This document shows, in pieces, positions 7,996-17,418 of a stretch of DNA of 34,231 bases. Both the position numbers and the translations under genes were made by a program. Source of the DNA: Lachnospiraceae bacterium NE2001 (GTDB lineage Bacteria; Bacillota; Clostridia; Lachnospirales; Lachnospiraceae); contig FOEK01000028.1 in the NCBI GenBank assembly GCA_900110635.1, forward strand, positions 1-34,231, written 5' to 3'. Each line of letters begins with the position of its first letter. Within the stretch, counting starts at the first letter, position 1. The notes below the pieces were generated by a model. It saw only the letters and a list, made by a program, of their open reading frames with translations. It ran no database searches and had not been told where the DNA came from.

Positions 7996-9417
7996 ATGGA
8001 TTTTCAGTCTTGGATTGAGGGGATTGATGGACTTGCAAGTCTGTATTCATTTGATGTATTAGAGGATGGATCCTTCAGTGAGATTCGTCTTATGGCAGTA
8101 AATAAGCAGAATGTGGGAATGCTGCAAATGAATCCGAATGCTCCGGAGTTTTATCCTGGAATACCTTACCGAAATTACTGGATGGATCTCAACTTTGAGA
8201 GCTTCGTATACAAGTGCGCGAGTACTTCCCAGCCTTTATATTCGTACGTGAATGCACGTGGTGTATGGTTGAAAGGCTTCTATATTCCAATCAAGGATTT
8301 TGATGTTTTAGAAGAAGCTAGCGGTGATAAGCAGAGAACGGTTTATTGCTTATATATAATAACGTATTCGGATAAAGTGGAAACTGATTCAATGTCCCAG
8401 AAATCTTCTGATGTAGCAAATGCTGTAATGGAGATAAGCATTAAAATACATGAGACTCCAGATTTTGTTCAATCCATGGCAGCAGCGGCAGCGGAGATTA
8501 AAAAAATATGTGGAGCTGAGAAGTGTTCTCTTTATACAGTTGATAAGAACAGAAGAAGTTGTTCCTTTATTGGCGTAGATGGTATTCAGGATGAAAATCT
8601 TGATGCATTTGCTGCTGAAATGGGCAGAGAACCCTATGAGGTGGCTGAGACGTGGGAAAGAGATCTGGCTCTAAGTGATTGTCTTCTTCTTGAGGATCTC
8701 AAGGTTATTGAAGAACGGGATCCTGAATGGTATCATTCGCTTATTCTGCATGATATCCATAACATTATACTTTATGCAGTTCGTTCAAATCAGACGCTAG
8801 TTGGTTTTATCTGGGTTGCAAACTATGATGTCTCTGCTACAGATAAGATTAAGGAGACTTTGGAGATTTGCAGTTTTCTACTTGCAGCAGTGATCTATAA
8901 TAATCAGCTGCTGGCGCGTCTGGAAGTTAAGAGCATGGTGGATGAACTGACCCAGCTGAGTAGCAGAAATGCTCTGAATGATCGAGTAGAAAAGTATTCA
9001 TCTTCGGATTCTGCTTCACTGAGTACCCTAGGTGTTGTATTTGCAGATCTAAATGGTCTTAAGACTGTAAATGATGAGAAGGGGCATGAAGCAGGAGACA
9101 AGCTGCTTGTCAGGGCAGCGTCGCTTCTGAAAATCGGATTTGGAGATTGGGAGATATACCGTGCCGGCGGAGATGAGTTTGTTATTCTCTGTCCTGGTGT
9201 TTCCGAGGAAGTGATAGAAAAACAGCTAAGTGATATGCGTAATCTTCTGACAAATACAACTGATGTGAGCTTTGCATTTGGAACAGCCTTCTGCACGGAT
9301 ATTCAAGATGTTCAACAGGCAATACAGACTGCGGATGAAGAGATGTACAAGGATAAGGAACTATATTATCTTAATCATCCCGAGAAGGATCGAAGAACTC
9401 ATAAGAGAAATATTTGA
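7996..9417 (+). CDS. Diguanylate cyclase with GAF-like sensor
   Basis: 473 residues from ATG 7996, behind GAGGAGG at 7982-7988. There are no membrane segments. Residues 1-130 form an unrecognised N-terminal region. Residues about 145-305 look like a GAF domain (IHETPDFVQSMAAAAAEIKK, then a core of strands). Residues about 312-470 form a GGDEF domain with the usual VDELTQLSSRNAL entry, FADLNGLKTVNDEKGHEAGD and an intact GGDEF active site at 391-395. The RxxD inhibitory site usually found upstream is absent (Phe and Trp occupy those positions), so product feedback is unlikely. It should make c-di-GMP in the cytoplasm in response to a signal bound by the GAF-like domain. It is a separate unit with its own terminator. 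Confidence 0.92.
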   Translation: MDFQSWIEGIDGLASLYSFDVLEDGSFSEIRLMAVNKQNVGMLQMNPNAPEFYPGIPYRNYWMDLNFESFVYKCASTSQPLYSYVNARGVWLKGFYIPIKDFDVLEEASGDKQRTVYCLYIITYSDKVETDSMSQKSSDVANAVMEISIKIHETPDFVQSMAAAAAEIKKICGAEKCSLYTVDKNRRSCSFIGVDGIQDENLDAFAAEMGREPYEVAETWERDLALSDCLLLEDLKVIEERDPEWYHSLILHDIHNIILYAVRSNQTLVGFIWVANYDVSATDKIKETLEICSFLLAAVIYNNQLLARLEVKSMVDELTQLSSRNALNDRVEKYSSSDSASLSTLGVVFADLNGLKTVNDEKGHEAGDKLLVRAASLLKIGFGDWEIYRAGGDEFVILCPGVSEEVIEKQLSDMRNLLTNTTDVSFAFGTAFCTDIQDVQQAIQTADEEMYKDKELYYLNHPEKDRRTHKRNI

Positions 9418-9437
9418 GGATGTATTTTGTATAGTCG

Positions 9438-9468
9438 AAAAAGGTCAGTGTTACTGGCCTTTTTTTTG
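9438..9468 (+). terminator. Intrinsic terminator after the diguanylate cyclase
   Basis: AAAAGGTCAGT and ACTGGCCTTTT pair around GTT with one G-T pair, and a run of eight T begins inside the right arm. Confidence 0.85.
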
Positions 9469-9493
9469 TGCTTATATCTAATGAAAAATATAG

Positions 9494-9519
9494 AAAAAAA
9501 TACTTGAAAAAAATACTTG
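9494..9519 (+). repeat. Perfect 13-base tandem repeat
   Basis: AAAAAAATACTTG occurs twice without a gap in the promoter region of the serine hydrolase gene. The second copy supplies the TTGAAA of a candidate -35 box. Confidence 0.7.
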
Positions 9520-9545
9520 AAAACAATTTTTAATTCACTTAACAT
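9517..9545 (+). promoter_or_regulatory. Candidate promoter of the serine hydrolase gene
   Basis: TTGAAA (9517-9522), a 17-base spacer, then TAACAT (9540-9545), 40 bases before the start codon. The -35 lies partly within the second tandem repeat unit. Confidence 0.4.
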
Positions 9546-9584
9546 CTTTTTCAGGACGTCCAAATCTTTATAAAGAGGAGGCAA

Positions 9585-10580
9585 ATGATGAATAAAGAAG
9601 AGTTATATAGATCCATTTCAAGAAGCGAGGGAAACGAAAGCAATATCTGTCAGATATATGCCATCAAAGATGGAGAAAATGTCTATGATGCCTGCTGGCA
9701 TGGGTTTAAAACAGAGGATGCGATGAACGTTAATTCTGTGACAAAAGGCATAGTAGGTTTGCTTGCAGGAATAGCTCTGGACAAAGGCTGTATTAAGAGC
9801 TTAGATCAGAAGGTGATGGATTTCTTTCCGGATTACACTGTAAAGCGAGGTGAGAAAACTATCTATGATGTAACGATAAGGCATCTGCTTACTATGACAG
9901 CTCCTTACAAAGGAAGATCAGAACCGTGGAAAAAGGTGTGTACTTCTGAGGACTGGACACTTACGACCCTTGATTATCTCGGTGGTCGAAAGGGCATCAC
10001 AGGAGAGTTCAGGTACGCAACACTTGGTATTCAGATCCTTGTAGGAATAATAGAGAGAGCGGCTGGAGAGAAGTGTATAGATTTTGCAAATAAGAACCTG
10101 TTTGAACCACTGCAGCTTCCGGAACGTATATTGCATGGAGATAGTTCAAAGGAAGATCAGTTTGATTTCTTTATGAATAAGAATCCAAGGAAATATGAGT
10201 GGTACTGTGATCCTCAGGATACTGTTACAGCAGGCTGGGGGTTATGTATGTCGGCGAAGGATATGGCGGTGATAGGCGCCCTTGTGTTGGATGTTGGTGA
10301 GTTTAATGGAAAAAGGATTATATCTGAAGAATATCTAAAAGATATGACTGCACCGCACATTAAGCTTGGCGAGAGATTTGGCTTCATGAATTACGGATAT
10401 TTATGGTATAAGCCTTTTGATGACAGAGAAGTCTATGCAGCAATCGGTGACAGCGGCAATATTATCTACACAAACAAAGAAAAAAACATATCGGTAGGAA
10501 TAACAGGTACCTTTAAGCCGAGGATTTTTGACAGGGTTGATTTCATAGAACAAAAAGTTTTGCCAGCACTTGATATGTAA
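9585..10580 (+). CDS. Beta-lactamase-fold serine hydrolase (class C/PBP4*-like)
   Basis: 331 residues. AGAGGAGG precedes a double ATG (9585 or 9588). The protein has the penicillin-binding/class C beta-lactamase fold: SxxK as S51-V-T-K54 in NVNSVTKGIVGLLAG, then TIRHLLTMTAP, and a Tyr motif Y144-A-T in place of the usual YxN. Near the C-terminus AIGDSGNIIY stands where the KTG/HxG triad usually lies. No signal peptide is visible, so a cytoplasmic esterase or peptidase is more likely than a secreted beta-lactamase. Substrate unknown. It is monocistronic or loosely linked, with the signalling operon starting 115 bases downstream. Confidence 0.88.
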   Translation: MMNKEELYRSISRSEGNESNICQIYAIKDGENVYDACWHGFKTEDAMNVNSVTKGIVGLLAGIALDKGCIKSLDQKVMDFFPDYTVKRGEKTIYDVTIRHLLTMTAPYKGRSEPWKKVCTSEDWTLTTLDYLGGRKGITGEFRYATLGIQILVGIIERAAGEKCIDFANKNLFEPLQLPERILHGDSSKEDQFDFFMNKNPRKYEWYCDPQDTVTAGWGLCMSAKDMAVIGALVLDVGEFNGKRIISEEYLKDMTAPHIKLGERFGFMNYGYLWYKPFDDREVYAAIGDSGNIIYTNKEKNISVGITGTFKPRIFDRVDFIEQKVLPALDM

Positions 10581-10602
10581 AGGAAAAAGTAACATCTTTT
10601 GG

Positions 10603-10631
10603 TTTCATGTATACGTATATTTTGGTATAAT
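10603..10631 (+). promoter_or_regulatory. Candidate promoter of the signalling operon
   Basis: TATAAT at 10626-10631 lies 17 bases after TTTCAT (10603-10608). The spacer contains the palindrome ATACGTAT. The Hpt gene begins 65 bases downstream. Confidence 0.45.
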
Positions 10632-10695
10632 AAAACTAGTTTTTTATTCAGTTTTTAGAGGGGGAATAAGACTGAAATAAAAGAAAGGACGAGGG

Positions 10696-11070
10696 ATGAC
10701 AGTTCAGGAGTTATATCAGAAAATTGGCGGTAATTACGAACAGGCTATCAGTGTGCTGCGCGTAGAAAAACTGGTGGATAAGCATATAAGGAAGTTCAGG
10801 TCAAATGGTGTTGTTGACCAGCTTCTTGCCGCAGGGGAAAGTATGGATCCGAATGCTCTCTTTGAAGCAGCTCACGCAGTAAAGGGAGTTTCGGCGAATC
10901 TTGGACTAACTAAGCTTTCAGATATGGCTTCTGAGATAACTGAAGAGTACCGTCCTGGAAATGTCAGAAAGCTTTCTGACGACGAAATAAGAGCGAGACT
11001 TCAGTCTGTAAAAGAGATTTATGAACGTATAGTTGAAGGGGTTTTAGAATATGAGGAGTCTTGCAATTAG
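10696..11070 (+). CDS. Stand-alone Hpt phosphotransfer protein
   Basis: 124 residues, all helical and soluble. The histidine phosphotransfer signature is AAHAVKGVSANLG with H60 as the phospho-acceptor and K63-G64 behind it, followed by the second helix KLSDMASEITEEYR. Hpt proteins shuttle phosphoryl groups between receiver domains in a multistep phosphorelay. It is the first gene of an operon whose later products carry three receiver domains (one in 11110-14007, two in 17419-20097), so it is well placed to take phosphate from them. The gap to the next gene is 39 bases. No other output domain is present. Confidence 0.92.
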   Translation: MTVQELYQKIGGNYEQAISVLRVEKLVDKHIRKFRSNGVVDQLLAAGESMDPNALFEAAHAVKGVSANLGLTKLSDMASEITEEYRPGNVRKLSDDEIRARLQSVKEIYERIVEGVLEYEESCN

Positions 11071-11109
11071 TTATTTGATGTAAAATGTTAACACAGGAGA
11101 GGTTACAGA

Positions 11110-14007
11110 ATGGGGATTACATCAAGCAAAGAAGGCATCTCTTCTGATAATAAAAAATATCTGGGAATTCCTGGTGCCTGGGCACTGGCCTTTGGTTGTA
11201 GCGTTGGCTGGGGCTCTTTTGTAATGCCAGGAACAACATTTCTTCCAATAGCAGGTCCTGTAGGATCTGCAATCGGTCTAACCCTTGGTGGGATTGTCAT
11301 GCTGCTTCTCGCAGTAAATTATCATTACCTTATGAATAAGTATCCGGATAGTGGTGGTGCTTATACATATACAAAGCTTGCTTTTGGATATGATCATGGC
11401 TTTGTAAGTGCGTGGTTTCTTATTCTTACCTATATGGCTATTATATGGGCAAATGCCACAGCTCTTCCTCTTATTATGAAAACGGTTGTTGGTGATACCT
11501 TCCAGGTGGGCTTTCTTTATGAAGTAGCGGGTTATTCTATATACGTTGGTGAGATATTCCTTGCACTGGGAGCTCTGGTTCTTGCGGCCCTTGTTTGTCT
11601 TTATAGAAAGCCTGCTGAGTGGACACAGATTATTATGGCGGCTATTCTTTTTGGCGGCGTTATTATATGCTTTGCAGCGGCTTTAGGAAAGTTTGGAACG
11701 GGAGGCTATTCGCCAGCATTTGCAGGGGATAAAAGTACTACTGCAGGAGTATTTACTATATTTGCCCTTGTACCATGGGCTTTTGTAGGCTTTGAATCCA
11801 TATCTCATAGTGCTGCCGAGGCTAGGTTTTCACTAAAAAAATCCTTTGGTATATTAGCAGCTGCTGTTATAACAGCGACTGTAGCTTATGTGTTGCTTAC
11901 TTTGATGGCTGTAAAGGCGCTTCCGGATGGGTGCAAATCGTGGGAGGATTATATTGGTAATCTTGGGGATTATTCAGGCATTTCCTCCGTACCAACATTT
12001 CACGGTGCATACGCTGCACTGGGAGAGGTGGGTAGGCTTATTCTTGGTGCTGCAGCAATGGGGGCAATTTTCACAGGACTAGTTGGAAACTATATAGCGC
12101 TTAGTCGATTGATATATTCTATAGCAGAGGATGGGCTCTTTCCAGAGTGGTTTTGCGTTAAGAGAGAGATGGTTCCTAGAAATGCTATTCTTGCTATATT
12201 TATTATATCGGCTATATTTCCTTTTCTTGGCCGTACAACGATCAGCTGGATAGTTGATGTTACAACTATTGGGGCAACTATAGCTTATGTGCTGGCATCA
12301 GCCTCTGCATATAAGACAGCGAAGGATGAGAAGAACGAGAGGTTTATGTTTTTCGGACTTGTGGGTGTAGTTGTGTCAGTTCTTTTTGCTTTGGCATTTC
12401 TTATACCAAATATCTTCGCCATCACCACGCTGTCTACCCAGTCCTATCTTATACTTTCAATATGGAGTATCTGCGGACTTCTGTATTTTCGAGTGTTTCT
12501 AAATGCTGATCATCAGAGGCGTTTGGGAAGATCCATCGTTACATGGGTAGTTCTCTTGGGACTTATCATATATACCTCCAGCATCTGGATGCACCAGACT
12601 ATTGGAGCGGCTCTGACAAAGTATCAGAATGACAGTGATAAAATAGCCAGTTCTGTTCATACGGCAAGTCATATACAGCTTTTGATGATTATATTTTCAC
12701 TTATTATTCTTCTTAACATATATGGGATGATGCAGAGAAGAGAGAAGGCTATCGAGGTCGAGAAGCTCCGTGCTGAAAAGACCAGTCAGGCCAAGTCAAG
12801 CTTTTTGTCCAATATGAGCCACGAGATAAGAACACCTATGAATGCCATCATAGGTTTGCAGAAGCTTGCACTGAAGGATCCAGAACTGAAGCCCGAGACC
12901 AGGTCCAGTCTTGAAAAGATTGGCGCCAGCGCAGATCATCTTCTTGGACTGATAAATGATATCCTGGATATGAGCCGCATAGAGTCTGGCAGGATGATGG
13001 TGAAAAAGGATAGGTTTGCATTTCGTAATTTCTTAGATAAGACCAATACAATAATTGAGGGTCAGTGTCAGGAAAAGAGAATAAAGTATTCCTGCAACAT
13101 TATTGGTGATGTGGAGGATTATTACGTTGGTGATGATCTGAAGCTAAGTCAGGTTTTGATCAATATACTTGGTAATGCCGTAAAGTTCACAAATCCTCGT
13201 GGCAGCATATCTCTCGTGGTTGAACAGCTGGATGAAAAAGACGGAATATGTCAGATGCGCTTCATAATGTCTGATACGGGAATTGGCATGGACCCCGAAT
13301 ATATCCCTAAGATATTCGAGACATTTTCACAGGAGGAAGTAAGCAATACCAGTAAATATGGTGGTAGTGGCTTGGGAATGGCTATTACAAAGAATCTGGT
13401 CGAGATGATGGAAGGCGAGATTCTGGTTGAGAGTGTGAAGGGTGAAGGATCAACCTTTACTGTTACTGTTCCACTTGCTCTTACAGCAGAGCCTGAATCA
13501 GCAGAATCAGAGAGCGTTGAATCTAAAACTGGCACAACAGCTATGGAATCTGGTAAAATGTTAGAAGAGCCTCTAAGTGAAGAAAGAATAACAGAAATTA
13601 TTTCTGGCAAGAGAATCCTGATGGCTGAGGATGTTGATCAGAATGCTGAGATTCTTACAGATCTTCTTGAACTAGAGGATGTTATCGCAGCTCGTGCAAG
13701 AAATGGCGAGGAAGCAGTAATGATGTTCTCAAAGAGTGAGCCGGGATTTTATGCAGCTATTCTTATGGATGTACGTATGCCTGTTATGGATGGCCTTGAG
13801 GCTACCCGCACCATACGTAATCTAGGACATCCTGACGCACAGATTATTCCGATTATTGCTATGACTGCAAATGTTTTCGATGAGGATGTGGAGCACTCTC
13901 GTGCGGCTGGTATGGATGCACATCTTTCAAAGCCTGTGGATCCGGATATATTATATGAAACTATGGCAAGACTTATATTAGAACGAACTGCCGGGGAGGT
14001 GGATTAA
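11110..14007 (+). CDS. APC-type permease fused to hybrid histidine kinase
   Basis: 965 residues behind AGGAGAGG. Residues about 15-480 are an APC-superfamily amino acid permease with about 12 hydrophobic segments; the TM1 glycine motif FGCSVGWGSFVMPG matches the substrate-binding unwound helix. Two more hydrophobic segments follow (about 480-540). A short coiled linker leads to HisKA with H571 in SNMSHEIRTPMNAIIG. The ATPase domain is complete: N-box N685/N689, G1 DTGIGM at 722-727, G2 YGGSGLGM at 750-757. A C-terminal receiver starts near 834 with phospho-acceptor D887 in ILMDVRMPVMDG. This is analogous in layout to the Pseudomonas sensor CbrA (SLC5 transporter plus kinase), but with an APC permease. 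It is probably an amino-acid-coupled sensor at the membrane. The next gene begins at the following base. Confidence 0.93.
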   Translation: MGITSSKEGISSDNKKYLGIPGAWALAFGCSVGWGSFVMPGTTFLPIAGPVGSAIGLTLGGIVMLLLAVNYHYLMNKYPDSGGAYTYTKLAFGYDHGFVSAWFLILTYMAIIWANATALPLIMKTVVGDTFQVGFLYEVAGYSIYVGEIFLALGALVLAALVCLYRKPAEWTQIIMAAILFGGVIICFAAALGKFGTGGYSPAFAGDKSTTAGVFTIFALVPWAFVGFESISHSAAEARFSLKKSFGILAAAVITATVAYVLLTLMAVKALPDGCKSWEDYIGNLGDYSGISSVPTFHGAYAALGEVGRLILGAAAMGAIFTGLVGNYIALSRLIYSIAEDGLFPEWFCVKREMVPRNAILAIFIISAIFPFLGRTTISWIVDVTTIGATIAYVLASASAYKTAKDEKNERFMFFGLVGVVVSVLFALAFLIPNIFAITTLSTQSYLILSIWSICGLLYFRVFLNADHQRRLGRSIVTWVVLLGLIIYTSSIWMHQTIGAALTKYQNDSDKIASSVHTASHIQLLMIIFSLIILLNIYGMMQRREKAIEVEKLRAEKTSQAKSSFLSNMSHEIRTPMNAIIGLQKLALKDPELKPETRSSLEKIGASADHLLGLINDILDMSRIESGRMMVKKDRFAFRNFLDKTNTIIEGQCQEKRIKYSCNIIGDVEDYYVGDDLKLSQVLINILGNAVKFTNPRGSISLVVEQLDEKDGICQMRFIMSDTGIGMDPEYIPKIFETFSQEEVSNTSKYGGSGLGMAITKNLVEMMEGEILVESVKGEGSTFTVTVPLALTAEPESAESESVESKTGTTAMESGKMLEEPLSEERITEIISGKRILMAEDVDQNAEILTDLLELEDVIAARARNGEEAVMMFSKSEPGFYAAILMDVRMPVMDGLEATRTIRNLGHPDAQIIPIIAMTANVFDEDVEHSRAAGMDAHLSKPVDPDILYETMARLILERTAGEVD

Positions 14008-17000
14008 TTGGGATATAAAATGAATACTAAAAAGTTAATAGTGGTCCTCCTGCTTCTGGCAATGGTGATAAGCGCTTTAGCTTCATTTACAGTTCAGGCG
14101 GAGGAAAAAGAGCATAAGGTGGTTCGTGTTGGATGGTACGACTCATCCTTTAATTATTATGACGAGTTTGGAAGACGCTGTGGTATAGACTTTGAATACC
14201 TGCAGAAGATATCTGCGTATACTGGATGGACCTACGAATATGTAGAAGACAGCTGGCCTAACCTTCTTGATATGCTAGAGAATGGAGAGATAGATATTCT
14301 TAGTGATGTTTCTTATAAAGAGGAACGTGAAGAATATATGCTGTATCCTGAACTTCCAATGGGTACAGAATCCTATTATATCTTTGTAAGTGCTGATAAT
14401 AGAGAGATAAAAACTGATGATTATACTTCTTTAAATGGGAAACGAATTGGTGTAAATAAGGATAGTCTTCAGCAGGATTTCCTGGAAGCCTGGATAGAAA
14501 AGTATGATATAGATGTAGAAGTTGTTCTTCTTTCTGTTAGTGAGAATGAATCCATGGATATGGTTTTTAATGGAGAGCTTGATGGATATGCATCAATCTT
14601 TGATTTTGATACAGAGAAGGAGGTTATTCCATATTGCCGAATTGGAGGGGCAGATTATTATTACGCTGTAAATAAAGATCGTTCAGATCTTTTGACAGAA
14701 CTGAATATGGCTCTTTCTCAGATACAGGATGAGGATCCATATTTTAATCAGAAGATTACTGACGATCGTCTCTATGGCGATAGTACCAATACGTATCTTT
14801 CTATAACCCAGGAGGACTGGCTGAAGGAGCACGGTCCAATACGTGTAGGATATAGAGATGATTATCTGCCGTTTTGTGATGAGGATGACGAAACAGGTGA
14901 ACTAACGGGAGCTCTTAAGAATTATCTTACTCACGCTGAAATAACTCTGGATAGTAAGTATATTGAGTTTGAGACTATATCTTATGATTCAACAAAGCAG
15001 GCGATAGAAGCTCTTGAAGCAGGTGAGGTTGACTGTATATTCCCTGTTTATTTCAATGCTTATGATGCCGACCAGCAGGGACTCAGGCTTTCAGATGCAG
15101 CTATGAAAACTGAAATGGTTGCTATAATGCGTCAATCAGATGATAGTAGACTGTCCGAGGATAGCGATATGACGATAGCCGTTAATGAAGGAATGATGAA
15201 TATTGAAAACTTCATTATGGACAATTTCCCATATACTAATAGAAAATCTTATCAGGGTCTTGATAAATGCTATAAGGCTGTAGCAGATAAAGACGCTGAT
15301 GGAGTGCTTGTCAGCAGCTACAGAATTCTTCCTGCTGAGGATACACTTGATAAGTATAAGCTCTGCTCTGTACCAACGGGAGAGTCTATGCCATTTTCCT
15401 TTGGTGTAAAAAAATGGGATACTGATCTATACTTCCTTCTGAACAAAACAGTTAAAATAACTGATAACGAAGATATGGATGCAGCTCTTGCCTCATATAT
15501 GAAGGTAGATCAGAAGGTTTCCTATATGAAGTTTTTGAAGGAAAACTGGCTTATAGTTATTTGTATTCTTATTTTAATATTTGCTATTGTTATTTTCCTT
15601 CTTGTTCAGAAGATGAAGGCAGAACGTACAGCAGCAAAGCAGAGAAGGCTTCTTATGGAGGCTGAAGAGATTGCTGATCTGAAGCAGACTATTACCTCTC
15701 TTCTTGATAATATGCCTGGTATGAACTTCACAAAGGATGCCGAAACCGGTGAATACCTTGCCTGCAATCAGGCCTTTGCGGAGTATGCTCATAAAAAGGA
15801 TCCTTCGGAGGTGGTAGGTCTTACACCTAAGGATTTATTTGATGAAAAAACAGCAAAGCGATTCATAGAGGATGATAAAATGGCTCTTTCTATGGATGAA
15901 CCATATATCTTTTTCGATGATATGAAGGATGCGGATGGAACTGTACGTCAGATAAAGACGACAAAGCTTAAATATTCAGATGCAAATGGCCGACTCTGCG
16001 TTCTTGGTATGTTCCTGGATGTTACAGATAACTTCCGTATATCCAGAGATGATGCAAAGACAAAGGATTCTTACGAGAAAGCAAAAAACAGTAGTTTTAT
16101 ATTCTCACATATTGCCCAGGCTCTGGCATATGGATATTTGAATCTATATTACATAGATGTAAATACAGAGGAGTTTATAGAATATCGCACTAATGAGAAT
16201 GGTGGTGGACTTACTGAACTAAGACGTGGCTGGCATTTCTTTGAGGCGTGCCTTGATGAGATAGAGGAATATGTTTATCCAGAGGATAAGGAAGCAATAG
16301 TAAAAGCTATGGATCGTAAGACTCTTGTGGCAGCACTCGATCAGAATGATCCATTTATGATGACCCTGAGAATAATCAGAGATGGCGAACCAAGGTATGT
16401 AAGTTTAAATGCTACCCGTATGAGAGATGATGACCGCTATATTATCCTTAGTCTAACTGATATAGATGAAGAGATGAAACAGCGTAATGCGGCGCAGAAG
16501 ATACTTGAGGAGCAGGGGGCTTACAATAGGATCACTGCTCTTGCCGGTGATTTCTTTGGCATATATGTTGTAGTTCCGGAAACCGGACAGTATCGTGAGC
16601 TCAGTGCAACGGCAGGCTTTGATGCATTCGAGCTTCCTGGTGAGGGAGATAATTTCTTTGAGGCAGCAAGGAAGCAGGCTCTTGCAATAGTTTATCCAGA
16701 GGATCAGAATCGATTCCTTTCTATGCTCTCAAGAGAAAATGTTCTTAAAGAGATAGAGCAGAGTGGTATCTATACACTTAGCTATCGTCTGGTAACAGAT
16801 GGAGAACCTCGTTATGTTCAGCTGAAGGCGGCTATGGTTGAGGAGGCAGAAGGCACTCGTCTTATAATCGGAATAAATGATATAGATGCCCAGGTTCGTC
16901 AGGAAGAGGAGTATGGCAGACGACTGGCTCAGGCTCGTATAGAGGCCAATATCGATGCTCTTACTGGTGTTAAGAACAGAAATGCATATCGTGTTTATGA

Positions 17001-17412
17001 GGAGCGAATAAATGCTCAGATAGAAGTAAATCGTGCACCTGATTTCGCGATTACTATACTTGATGTAAATGACCTGAAGAAGGTAAATGATACTCAGGGA
17101 CATAAGGCTGGTGATCAGTATTTACGAGATGCCTGTCGTATTATATGTACTACATTTAAACGAAGTCCTGTATTCAGAGTGGGTGGAGATGAGTTCTGCG
17201 TTCTGTCTCAGGGGGATGATTATGCACATATCGATGAGCTCGTTGAACAGATGAATGCTCATAATGACGAAGCAATAGAAAATGGTGGAATCGTTATAGC
17301 AATCGGTATGGCAAGGTATGAAAGAGAAGATAAGGTGGCTCCGGTTTATGAGCGGGCTGACCAGACAATGTATGAGAACAAGAGCAGTCTTAAGGCTAGA
17401 AAAAAGGGATAA
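14008..17412 (+). CDS. Membrane diguanylate cyclase with two periplasmic solute-binding domains
   Basis: 1134 residues from a TTG at 14008, eight bases after GGGGAGG; an ATG at 14020 is the alternative. A signal peptide or anchor covers about 8-32 (up to VQA). Two family-3 solute-binding (Venus flytrap) domains follow, about 38-260 (VVRVGWYDSSFNYYDEFG) and about 272-500 (GPIRVGYRDDYLPFCDE), as in BvgS/EvgS sensors. A membrane segment spans 514-534. Inside are a PAS domain (about 562-680), two further PAS-like units (about 690-830 and 835-960), and GGDEF with active site GGDEF at 1059-1063 and ILDVNDLKKVNDTQGHKAGD. No RxxD inhibitory site is present. Predicted role: periplasmic amino acids or similar solutes control c-di-GMP synthesis. 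It is directly adjacent to the genes on both sides. Confidence 0.92.
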   Translation: MGYKMNTKKLIVVLLLLAMVISALASFTVQAEEKEHKVVRVGWYDSSFNYYDEFGRRCGIDFEYLQKISAYTGWTYEYVEDSWPNLLDMLENGEIDILSDVSYKEEREEYMLYPELPMGTESYYIFVSADNREIKTDDYTSLNGKRIGVNKDSLQQDFLEAWIEKYDIDVEVVLLSVSENESMDMVFNGELDGYASIFDFDTEKEVIPYCRIGGADYYYAVNKDRSDLLTELNMALSQIQDEDPYFNQKITDDRLYGDSTNTYLSITQEDWLKEHGPIRVGYRDDYLPFCDEDDETGELTGALKNYLTHAEITLDSKYIEFETISYDSTKQAIEALEAGEVDCIFPVYFNAYDADQQGLRLSDAAMKTEMVAIMRQSDDSRLSEDSDMTIAVNEGMMNIENFIMDNFPYTNRKSYQGLDKCYKAVADKDADGVLVSSYRILPAEDTLDKYKLCSVPTGESMPFSFGVKKWDTDLYFLLNKTVKITDNEDMDAALASYMKVDQKVSYMKFLKENWLIVICILILIFAIVIFLLVQKMKAERTAAKQRRLLMEAEEIADLKQTITSLLDNMPGMNFTKDAETGEYLACNQAFAEYAHKKDPSEVVGLTPKDLFDEKTAKRFIEDDKMALSMDEPYIFFDDMKDADGTVRQIKTTKLKYSDANGRLCVLGMFLDVTDNFRISRDDAKTKDSYEKAKNSSFIFSHIAQALAYGYLNLYYIDVNTEEFIEYRTNENGGGLTELRRGWHFFEACLDEIEEYVYPEDKEAIVKAMDRKTLVAALDQNDPFMMTLRIIRDGEPRYVSLNATRMRDDDRYIILSLTDIDEEMKQRNAAQKILEEQGAYNRITALAGDFFGIYVVVPETGQYRELSATAGFDAFELPGEGDNFFEAARKQALAIVYPEDQNRFLSMLSRENVLKEIEQSGIYTLSYRLVTDGEPRYVQLKAAMVEEAEGTRLIIGINDIDAQVRQEEEYGRRLAQARIEANIDALTGVKNRNAYRVYEERINAQIEVNRAPDFAITILDVNDLKKVNDTQGHKAGDQYLRDACRIICTTFKRSPVFRVGGDEFCVLSQGDDYAHIDELVEQMNAHNDEAIENGGIVIAIGMARYEREDKVAPVYERADQTMYENKSSLKARKKG

Positions 17413-17418
17413 CAGGGT

